A DNA stretch of 5,322 bases from Gammaproteobacteria bacterium. Lineage in GTDB: Bacteria; Pseudomonadota; Gammaproteobacteria; Pseudomonadales; Azotimanducaceae. The stretch is taken from positions 34,386 through 39,707 of the forward strand of contig PBAA01000039.1 in assembly GCA_002715785.1 (NCBI GenBank), given 5' to 3'. The position numbers and the translations under genes were made by a program. Numbering within the stretch: the first letter of the stretch is position 1; each line of letters begins with the position of its first letter. Shown here piece by piece: positions 1 to 5,167 of the stretch. Under the pieces are notes generated by a model. That model was not told where the DNA came from. It made no database searches and worked only from the letters and a program-made list of their open reading frames with translations.

Positions 1-273
1 CACCATGGCTTCATAACACGCACTATCTCCATGTGGATGGAACTTGCCGGTCACCTCGCCTACCGTCCGTACGGACTTCGCGAACTTGGCTTGATGATGA
101 AGTCCCATTTGGGACATCGCGTAGACGATTCTCCGCTGAACCGGTTTAAGTCCGTCTCCAATGTGAGGCAATGCGCGGTCATTGATCACATACATCGAAT
201 AGTCGAGGTATGCTTTCTCGGTGTAAGACCTCAGTGGCACAACTTCGATGTCTCCACTGGTATCTAGGGTCAT
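1..273 (-). CDS. parC: DNA topoisomerase IV subunit A (ParC), N-terminal 91 codons, cut by window edge
   Basis: ParC is the DNA-breaking and rejoining subunit of topoisomerase IV, which unlinks daughter chromosomes together with ParE. Translating the minus strand from the ATG at 273-271 gives an open frame to the window edge that matches the ParC/GyrA N-terminus: YLDYSMYVINDRALP (residues 22-36), the GDGLKPVQRRIVYAM block (39-53), and HPHGDSACYEAM (79-90). The last block is the winged-helix region before the active-site tyrosine, which lies beyond the window. The quinolone-resistance positions equivalent to E. coli Ser80 and Glu84 are Ser84 and Glu88 here, so they are wild type. I chose the start because it has a strong Shine-Dalgarno sequence and lines up with known ParC N-termini. 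It lies 24 bp after the parE stop, so the two subunits are probably co-transcribed. ParC rather than GyrA is inferred from this pairing and from the GDSACYEAM wording. Confidence 0.96.
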   Translation of the reverse strand, partial: MTLDTSGDIEVVPLRSYTEKAYLDYSMYVINDRALPHIGDGLKPVQRRIVYAMSQMGLHHQAKFAKSVRTVGEVTGKFHPHGDSACYEAMV

Positions 274-278
274 CGTTT

Positions 279-284
279 CCCTCC
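279..284 (-). promoter_or_regulatory. Strong ribosome binding site of parC
   Basis: On the minus strand GGAGGG sits five bases before the parC ATG. It is the best Shine-Dalgarno match of any gene start in this window and fixes the parC start. It lies wholly in the short parE-parC gap, so parC translation need not depend on coupling to parE. Confidence 0.8.
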
Positions 285-297
285 GTTCGGATCTAGT

Positions 298-2193
298 CTA
301 GTCAAATGATGCCTGATCTCCTTTTGCCTCAAGCCACGCACGACGGTCTTGAGAGCGTTTTTTTGCAAGCATCATGTCCATCGTCTCTTGAGTTTTACTG
401 TCGGAATCAACCGTTAATTGCACCAATCGGCGCGTGTCGGGGGCCATCGTGGTCTCGCGCAATTGAATAGCGTTCATCTCCGCCAGCCCCTTGAATCGCT
501 GAACCGAGGGAATCCCCCGTCGATTCTCCGCAGCGATCTTGTCAAGAATCCCCTCTTTTTCAGATTCGTCCAACGCGTAGAAGACTTCTTTACCTAAATC
601 AATTCGATACAACGGCGGCATCGCGATATAGATATGTCCTGCTAGGACTAATGCCTTGAAGTGTTTTAAGAAAAGCGCACACAGAAGCGTTGCAATATGC
701 GCACCGTCAGAATCCGCGTCCGCAAGAACACACACTTTGCGATAGCGCAAGCCATCTAAATTGTCATCACCCGGTTCCACACCAAGCGCAATCGATATGT
801 CGTGCACTTCCTGAGATGCAAGCACCTGTGAACCATCGACTTCCCAGGTATTGAGAATCTTACCTTTCAACGGCATCACCGCTTGGAACTCGCGATCTCG
901 TGCTTGCGTTGCGGAACCACCGGCTGAATCTCCCTCGACTAAAAACAACTCCGAACGGTCGGCGTCTTGTGACGCGCAATCCTTGAGTTTTCCCGGAAGC
1001 GCAGGACCCGCGGTTATCTTCTTACGCGCGACTTTTTTGCTTGCTTGAATTCGTTGCTGCGCGTTGGCGATCGCTAATTCGGCAATCCGTTCCCCATCTC
1101 CATGATGTTCGTTCAACCAGAGACTGAACGCGTCTTTAGCAATGCCGTTAACAAAAACAGCCGATTGGCGCGACGACAAACGCTCCTTCGTCTGACCCGT
1201 AAACTGAGGTTCAGCTAGCTTCGTGGAAAGTACGTAGGCACATTGATCCCACAGATCTTCTCCGGTTAGCTTGATCCCTCGAGGCAACAAATCGCGAAAT
1301 TCGCAAAATTCCCGGAGTGCCTCGGCAAGTCCACTGCGTAATCCGTTGACGTGGGTGCCGCCCAGCGGCGTCGGAATCAAATTCACGTAACTCTCCGTGA
1401 TGAGTTGGCCTCCGTCTACCACCCATTGAAGAGCCCATTCCGCAGCTTCCTGATTGCCTTCAGCGGCGTGAACAAAAGGTTCTATTGGAATGCATTCACC
1501 CTCGAGTCCCGATTCTAAATATGTTCGTAGACCATCTTCGTAACACCATGTTTGGGTATCCGCCTGCCCTTCCTTCTCCTCGATTGAAAGACTCATCGTC
1601 AGGCCCGGACACAACACAGCTTTCGCTCTTAGTAGGTGCCGTAAAGGATTTTCGGCGATACGTGTTGTATCGAAATAAGTCTCGTCTGGAAGGAAGTGAA
1701 TGCGCGTTCCTGTATTACGCTTGCCGACCGTATCAATCTCTTTCAACAGATTCTTCGGCTCGCCACTTTCAAACCGCTGCGAATACAGGCTCCCATCGCG
1801 CTTGATGTCTGCAATCAGCCACTTGGATAAGGCGTTGACCACCGAAACGCCGACCCCATGTAAGCCGCCTGCAAATTTGTAGTGTTCGTTATCAAACTTC
1901 CCCCCCGCATGAAGCTTAGTCAAAATGAGCTCGACCCCCGAGATCTTATGCTCCGGGTGAATGTCTACGGGCATACCTCGACCATCATCGATAACCTCAA
2001 CGGATCCGTCAGCAAATACCGTCACTTCGATTTCACGAGCATGCCCAGCCAGGGCTTCGTCGACACTATTGTCGACGACTTCTTGCACGAGGTGATTGGG
2101 ACGCGACGTATCGGTATACATACCGGGTCGACGACGGACGGGTTCAAGCCCCGATAATACTTGGATGGATTCAGCAGAATAGACTTTTGCCAT
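298..2193 (-). CDS. parE: DNA topoisomerase IV subunit B (ParE), complete
   Basis: ParE is the ATPase subunit of topoisomerase IV, driving strand passage for decatenation of replicated chromosomes. The protein has 631 residues, almost the same as E. coli ParE. It starts with a GHKL ATPase domain: the catalytic base Glu38 and Asn42 in EVVDNSVDEALAG, DDGRGMP (69-75), and the lid GGLHGVGVSVVNALS (109-123). A transducer domain follows, with the QTK loop (334-336, Lys336 contacting ATP). Next is a TOPRIM domain: LVEGDSAGGSA (418-428, metal-binding Glu420), PLKGKILN (441-448) and DADSDG (492-497, with Asp492 and Asp494). The C-terminal block is QRFKGLAEMNAIQLRETTM (565-583). The length and the lack of the GyrB-type insertion, plus parC just downstream, separate it from GyrB. 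The start ATG shares one base with the cpdA stop (TGATG), and no clear Shine-Dalgarno precedes it, so translational coupling to cpdA is likely. Confidence 0.97.
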   Translation of the reverse strand: MAKVYSAESIQVLSGLEPVRRRPGMYTDTSRPNHLVQEVVDNSVDEALAGHAREIEVTVFADGSVEVIDDGRGMPVDIHPEHKISGVELILTKLHAGGKFDNEHYKFAGGLHGVGVSVVNALSKWLIADIKRDGSLYSQRFESGEPKNLLKEIDTVGKRNTGTRIHFLPDETYFDTTRIAENPLRHLLRAKAVLCPGLTMSLSIEEKEGQADTQTWCYEDGLRTYLESGLEGECIPIEPFVHAAEGNQEAAEWALQWVVDGGQLITESYVNLIPTPLGGTHVNGLRSGLAEALREFCEFRDLLPRGIKLTGEDLWDQCAYVLSTKLAEPQFTGQTKERLSSRQSAVFVNGIAKDAFSLWLNEHHGDGERIAELAIANAQQRIQASKKVARKKITAGPALPGKLKDCASQDADRSELFLVEGDSAGGSATQARDREFQAVMPLKGKILNTWEVDGSQVLASQEVHDISIALGVEPGDDNLDGLRYRKVCVLADADSDGAHIATLLCALFLKHFKALVLAGHIYIAMPPLYRIDLGKEVFYALDESEKEGILDKIAAENRRGIPSVQRFKGLAEMNAIQLRETTMAPDTRRLVQLTVDSDSKTQETMDMMLAKKRSQDRRAWLEAKGDQASFD

Positions 2194-2966
2194 CAGTGCT
2201 TCGTGTCTTTTAGGTTCAAGGTCATTTCAAAGTCGTACGCCCGATCAACACGTGTCTTTATCGAGCCTTCTGCATCGAGATCAAGCCAGCGAAAACCAGG
2301 GCTCGCCGACTCGACCGAAAATCGCTTGGGATCAGATCCAAACTGAAAACACGTGGCGGGTGTTGCCAAAAATCGTGTTTCGCCCACGGTGCCGTCGAAC
2401 TCCTGATGAATATGGCCGAAGATGTAACCTCGAGCTCGTTCGTTGCTCACCAGTGCGTCGACCAGTTCGTCACCACCTTCAATCCGATGTACGTCGAGCC
2501 AAGACGTCCCGATCTCAACTGGCGCGTGGTGACCGACCACCAACACCGGACCGGAATCTTCAACAATTTCGTTGATCAATGATTCAATCTGAGCCGCGTC
2601 GACACGACCGCCCACTTCGTCGTCCACGTGGGTGTCGATCCCCGTTATGCGCCACCCATTCATGTCGATTGTTGCCGTCGGCAATTCCTGCGTAAACGGG
2701 ACCCCAATGTCGTGATTCCCTGGAACACACAGCATTGGTCCATCAAAGTATTCGCGCACGAGATTTAAGAACAGCCGATAGGTCGCCGGCTCCGCGAATT
2801 GTGCGATGTCGCCACTACCGATCAATACGTCCGGGCGCTCCTGTAGAAACGCTCGGCTGAGTACTGCCCGCAGACTGTCGTACGTATTAATTCCTAGAAG
2901 AGTGCCGTCTTTGGTAGGAAACAAATGGGTGTCCGTTACCTGTAATACCCTCAGCGATTCACCCAC
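2193..2966 (-). CDS. cpdA: 3',5'-cyclic AMP phosphodiesterase CpdA
   Basis: CpdA hydrolyses cAMP to AMP in the cytoplasm and so tempers CRP-dependent regulation. The 257-residue protein is a class III calcineurin-like metallophosphoesterase with the full metal-binding set: TDTHLF (Asp12, His14), GSGDIAQ (Asp53), GNHD (Asn84, His85), GHH (His146, His147) and GHIHQE (His185, His187). Family-typical CpdA features are the tract after TDTHLF leading to LLGINT (23-28), SWLD (155-158) and LATPATCFQF (200-209). E. coli CpdA has about 275 residues, and the difference is mainly a shorter N-terminus. The start is a GTG at 2966. Only a weak GAAG lies upstream, and the frame is closed by a TAG about 30 bases further up, with no other usual start between. 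It lies 55 bp after the DUF1249 gene and overlaps parE by one base. In E. coli yqiA sits between cpdA and parE, and it is absent here. Activity on cAMP is inferred from family and context. Confidence 0.92.
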   Translation of the reverse strand: MGESLRVLQVTDTHLFPTKDGTLLGINTYDSLRAVLSRAFLQERPDVLIGSGDIAQFAEPATYRLFLNLVREYFDGPMLCVPGNHDIGVPFTQELPTATIDMNGWRITGIDTHVDDEVGGRVDAAQIESLINEIVEDSGPVLVVGHHAPVEIGTSWLDVHRIEGGDELVDALVSNERARGYIFGHIHQEFDGTVGETRFLATPATCFQFGSDPKRFSVESASPGFRWLDLDAEGSIKTRVDRAYDFEMTLNLKDTKH

Positions 2967-3021
2967 TTTCGGTTCTTCGTTTATCAGTATTCCCTATCAA
3001 GCTTGTGGATGCTGCCTCGCT

Positions 3022-3477
3022 TTATCGAATCGTTAAGACATTTTCATAGGGTACGTCGCTCGACGCGCCAAATGTCAAACAAAATCCGAGAAACTCGCCT
3101 AGGAACCGATTAATTTGCTTCTTCTCGTCGCGTTGACGCATCTTCGGATTGGGGTATCCATATATGGCTTCGAAACGTCGTTGGTTTTGAATCTCTATCA
3201 CCTCCGCTGACTTCGCGTCGTGATACACGCGAATACGAATACTGTTTGACGGTGCCACAGATGAAGTTTCTTGCGTCAACAAAATCACCGACGTGTATCG
3301 ACTTCGTTCAAGCACGCTCAAACGAACGTTGACGACTTCTTCACCAAAACAAAGCAGTAGGTTGCGGTGATCAACCTCGGCATGGTCCGGAAATAACTTG
3401 ACGATCCGCGCATAGTTTTGATCACACTCGGCCATGTGTTCGACGAGATCAATTTTATAACGTCGGGGTTCCCTCAC
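3022..3477 (-). CDS. yqiB: DUF1249 family protein (YqiB-like), function unknown
   Basis: This 151-residue cytoplasmic protein matches the E. coli YqiB family, whose biochemical role is not known to me. Recognisable blocks are RRYKIDL near the N-terminus (aligned to the E. coli KRYTPDF start), LERSRYTSVILLTQ (56-69), IRVYHDAKSAEV (82-93), FEAIYGYPNPKMRQRDEKKQ (102-121) and INRFLGEFLGFCLTFG (122-137). No signal peptide or membrane segment is visible. The start chosen is a GTG at 3477, about three residues upstream of the E. coli start position. The only nearby Shine-Dalgarno-like bases (AGG) are too close to be convincing. An ATG at codon 15 is possible but would remove the conserved N-terminal block. 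It is the first gene of the minus-strand series. In E. coli nudF precedes it, and that gene is not in this window. Confidence 0.88.
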   Translation of the reverse strand: MREPRRYKIDLVEHMAECDQNYARIVKLFPDHAEVDHRNLLLCFGEEVVNVRLSVLERSRYTSVILLTQETSSVAPSNSIRIRVYHDAKSAEVIEIQNQRRFEAIYGYPNPKMRQRDEKKQINRFLGEFLGFCLTFGASSDVPYENVLTIR

Positions 3478-3509
3478 GAGCCTGCATAAACTCAGATTTC
3501 GAAGTCTGG

Positions 3510-3538
3510 ATTCTAACTGCAGCCTCGCGAGGTAGGAA
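3510..3538 (-). promoter_or_regulatory. Possible sigma-70-type promoter of the yqiB-cpdA-parE-parC series
   Basis: On the minus strand a -10 box TAGAAT (3515-3510, five of six consensus bases) is preceded at 17 bp by a weak -35, TTCCTA (3538-3533, three of six). Transcription would start near 3503, giving a leader of about 25 bases before the GTG of the DUF1249 gene. The weak -35 makes this tentative. The operator-like array starts about ten bases upstream of this -35. Confidence 0.3.
3523..3532. repeat. Perfect 10-bp palindrome CCTCGCGAGG
   Basis: CCTCGCGAGG is its own reverse complement. It lies in the spacer of the possible minus-strand promoter at 3510-3538. It may be a binding site for a dimeric protein or simply chance; I do not recognise it as a known operator. 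Confidence 0.35.
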
Positions 3539-3547
3539 GCAGGAAGC
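3534..3547. repeat. Tandem 7-bp direct repeat (AGGAAGC x 2)
   Basis: Two adjacent perfect copies of AGGAAGC lie between the palindrome at 3523-3532 and the operator-like array. The first copy overlaps the possible -35 of the minus-strand promoter. No function is recognised. Confidence 0.4.
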
Positions 3548-3555
3548 TTCTAGTG

Positions 3556-3587
3556 AGCGAAATGTAACCTTGACGTTACCATTCGCT
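3556..3587. promoter_or_regulatory. Operator-like imperfect palindrome, site 1
   Basis: The left arm AGCGAAATGTAAC (3556-3568) and right arm GTTACCATTCGCT (3575-3587) are inverted repeats over 11 of 13 bases, separated by six bases (CTTGAC). The core is GTAAC-N6-GTTAC. The size, symmetry and place in a divergent control region suit a dimeric helix-turn-helix regulator such as a TetR-family repressor. The regulator's identity is inference, and no such gene is in the window. Confidence 0.6.
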
Positions 3588-3598
3588 TGTAGTAAATG
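3570..3598 (+). promoter_or_regulatory. Possible plus-strand promoter embedded in the operator-like array
   Basis: TTGACG (3570-3575, five of six -35 consensus bases) is followed at 17 bp by TAAATG (3593-3598, three of six -10 bases). The -35 lies mostly in the six-base spacer of site 1, and the -10 overlaps the left arm of site 2. Such an arrangement would let a bound repressor block RNA polymerase. A transcript would start near 3605 and carry a leader of about 158 bases before tolC. The -10 match is weak. Confidence 0.3.
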
Positions 3599-3617
3599 TA
3601 ACGCATAGGTTACATTT
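3594..3617. promoter_or_regulatory. Operator-like perfect palindrome, site 2
   Basis: AAATGTAAC (3594-3602) and GTTACATTT (3609-3617) are perfect 9-bp inverted repeats around a six-base spacer (GCATAG). This is the same core and spacing as site 1, with centres 34 bp apart (3571.5 and 3605.5). The outermost arms also pair across sites: GAAATGTAACC at 3559-3569 and GGTTACATTTC at 3608-3618 are perfect 11-bp inverted repeats. Repetition of the same spaced palindrome makes chance unlikely. Confidence 0.68.
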
Positions 3618-3682
3618 CTAGTGGACGTATTACTTGAACAAGAGCCCCACAATTAATTTTCAAATCGTCACCCGTGATTCGA

Positions 3683-3766
3683 ATGAAGGTCATGTATCGA
3701 CTATACGAACGACTTCCCGCTTATTTGGTAGAATCGCCCGCTTGCCCCGCGAAGTCCGCCACATGA
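3683..3766 (+). CDS. Possible 27-codon upstream ORF overlapping the tolC start
   Basis: An ATG at 3683 opens a 27-codon frame whose TGA (3764-3766) overlaps the tolC ATG as ATGA, a geometry often seen in translational coupling. The predicted peptide starts MKVMYRLYERLPAYL and has no recognised family. There is no good Shine-Dalgarno: GAAGG lies only two bases before the alternative ATG at 3692. The possible tolC promoter at 3726 lies inside this frame, so only a longer transcript from further upstream could express it. It could well be chance. Confidence 0.2.
   Translation: MKVMYRLYERLPAYLVESPACPAKSAT
3726..3734 (+). promoter_or_regulatory. Possible extended -10 promoter of tolC
   Basis: TGG followed by TAGAAT gives an extended -10 element (TGn plus five of six -10 bases). 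No convincing -35 is seen at 15-19 bp upstream, which is tolerated for extended -10 promoters. Transcription would begin near 3741, giving a leader of about 22 bases. It lies well downstream of the operator-like array, so this promoter would not be directly covered by a repressor bound there. Confidence 0.4.
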
Positions 3767-5148
3767 AGTTCACTTTTACCGCCGTCATCCTGCTGATCCT
3801 CTGCCCATTGACGCAAGGCGCAAATCTGGAAGACGTCTATCGGGCTGCCAGAGACAACGACCCAGTTTTAGGACAGGCCGTCGCTGGACGACTGGCGCAA
3901 AAACAAACCGTGGTGCAATCACGGGCCTCGCTATTACCCACGGTATCGGCTTCGGGGTCAAAGTCCGAACAGACACGATCTTACGGATCCCGACTCGACA
4001 TGAATCCAGCGAGCCCGACGTTTGGACAGACCTACCGGCCTGAGGATGAAGACTTTGAAGGTCATAACTGGTCCGTCAACCTGCGCCAGCCCATTGTCAA
4101 TGTGGCGAACTGGTTTAACTGGCGGTCTGCCAAGGCACTTTCTTCACAGGCCGACTCGGACTACCAAGCAACCGAATTGGCTCTCTACACGAGAGTTGCG
4201 GAGGCTTATCTAAACGTCCTCCGTGCACAAGCGCGCCTCGATTCAACCTTGGCGAGTGAGCAAGCAGTAAAGCGTCAACTTGAGCAAACGCAACAACGTT
4301 TTGACGTAGGACTCGTCGCGATCACGGATGTACTCGAAGCGACAGCCGCTTACGACAACGCCATTGTCAATCGAATTCAGTTTACTGGCGACCAGGGTAT
4401 CTATTTTGAAAGCTTGACGACCATCACGGGAATAGGTTTCGACACCATCGACGGATTAAGTACGCGTTTACCGATTGTCAATCCGGATCCACGGGACGAA
4501 AACGAGTGGACCAACGTCGCGTTGACGAGCAACCCGCAACTCCAATCGGCTCGTGATGCCTTACGCTCAGCAGAAAGCAGCTTGCGTTCGCGTCTCTCCG
4601 GACATTTACCGACCGTGGACTTTAGCGCTGGTTACAACGAAAGCTTCTCGGGTGGGCTTTCTTTCTACGGAAATCGAACCTCAGGCAACACGTACTCACT
4701 CTCCGCTTCGTTGCCTATATTTCAGGGTGGTGCCGTGCATTCCCGATTCACCGAACAACGACACCGCGTACAGCAATCCAAAGAACGGGTACGCGAGCGA
4801 GAACTGACGACAGCCAGAGACACTCGAAATTTCTTCCGCGCAGTATCGACGGATGTGGCTCGTGTTGAAGCGCGCCTTAAGGCGATTAAATCACGGGAGT
4901 CGGCTCTCGAAGCAGTCCGAACTGGGTATGAGGTCGGAACGCGCAACATTGTCGAGTTGCTCCAGGCACAACAGAATTTATTTTCTTCGCAGTACGATTA
5001 TGCGGACTCAAGATACAACTACGTTCTCAATCTGTTGCGCTTAAAACAGACAACCGGCGTGCTTTCGGAAGAAGACATCCTCGAAATCAGCGCTTACACG
5101 GACACAAACAATCCCGTGCAAAAAATAACGACATTATCCGGGCGCTAA
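3763..5148 (+). CDS. tolC: TolC-family outer-membrane efflux/secretion channel
   Basis: TolC trimers form an outer-membrane beta-barrel with a long periplasmic alpha-helical tunnel, serving multidrug efflux pumps and type I secretion. The frame stays open upstream to 3634, but the ATG at 3763 is preferred because a signal peptide follows at once: MKF, a hydrophobic run (about 7-14), and likely cleavage after TQGA (residue 20), giving a mature start NLEDVYRAA like that of E. coli TolC. A GAAG eight bases upstream is the only Shine-Dalgarno candidate. The 461 residues hold two internally repeated TolC halves: QRFDVGLVAITDVLEA (179-194), GHLPTVDF (280-287), LPIFQGG (317-323) and GYEVGTRNIVELLQAQQNLF (388-407). 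Cys14 is not in a lipobox, so this is not an OprM-type lipoprotein. It lacks the long C-terminal tail of E. coli TolC (precursor 493 residues). The positions of the E. coli aperture aspartates 371 and 374 appear as Glu398 and Gln401. No pump genes are adjacent. Confidence 0.95.
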   Translation: MKFTFTAVILLILCPLTQGANLEDVYRAARDNDPVLGQAVAGRLAQKQTVVQSRASLLPTVSASGSKSEQTRSYGSRLDMNPASPTFGQTYRPEDEDFEGHNWSVNLRQPIVNVANWFNWRSAKALSSQADSDYQATELALYTRVAEAYLNVLRAQARLDSTLASEQAVKRQLEQTQQRFDVGLVAITDVLEATAAYDNAIVNRIQFTGDQGIYFESLTTITGIGFDTIDGLSTRLPIVNPDPRDENEWTNVALTSNPQLQSARDALRSAESSLRSRLSGHLPTVDFSAGYNESFSGGLSFYGNRTSGNTYSLSASLPIFQGGAVHSRFTEQRHRVQQSKERVRERELTTARDTRNFFRAVSTDVARVEARLKAIKSRESALEAVRTGYEVGTRNIVELLQAQQNLFSSQYDYADSRYNYVLNLLRLKQTTGVLSEEDILEISAYTDTNNPVQKITTLSGR

Positions 5149-5167
5149 GTCCACCGACATTCCAACG

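Larger units (their letters stand above)
3548..3623. repeat. 34-bp-period repeat array bounded by TTCTAGTG direct repeats
   Basis: TTCTAGTG occurs at 3548-3555 and again, identically, at 3616-3623, a distance of 68 bp. Between them the 9-base word AAATGTAAC recurs at 3560 and 3594, and GTTAC at 3575 and 3609, each pair exactly 34 bp apart. Laid out in 34-base units (3548, 3582, 3616), units one and two agree at 20 of 34 positions by my count, including TTC at the start. Units one and three agree at 12 of the first 16. This suggests that the two operator-like palindromes arose by duplication of a 34-bp unit. Confidence 0.6.

Noticed and set aside
31..267. 78-codon plus-strand frame at the left edge
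   Set aside because: The opposite strand encodes an unmistakable ParC N-terminus with a strong ribosome site, so this is its shadow.
1485..1805. 106-codon plus-strand frame inside parE
   Set aside because: It lies wholly opposite a well-conserved ParE coding region and has no recognisable domain, so it is a shadow frame.
2252..2575. 107-codon plus-strand frame inside cpdA
   Set aside because: It is antisense to conserved metallophosphoesterase motifs, rich in Arg and Pro as expected of a shadow frame, and has no family resemblance.
3548..3623. A small inverted-repeat transposable element (MITE) with 8-bp target duplications
   Set aside because: The terminal arms (ending 3618) overlap the right-hand TTCTAGTG by three bases, so the repeats are not clean target duplications. 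The internal 34-bp periodicity fits operator duplication better.
3455..3652. 65-codon minus-strand frame spanning the operator-like region and the start of the DUF1249 gene
   Set aside because: It has a TTG start, crosses the palindromes, overlaps the DUF1249 start in another frame and resembles no family. I saw no NudF remnant in it.
3634..3762. N-terminal extension of TolC by 43 codons from a TTG start
   Set aside because: It would bury the signal peptide. The extension is not hydrophobic or family-like, it covers the possible promoter, and the ATG at 3763 gives a normal exported protein.
5130..5167. Intrinsic terminator after tolC
   Set aside because: Short GC words near the stop do not form a convincing hairpin followed by a T-run on either strand.
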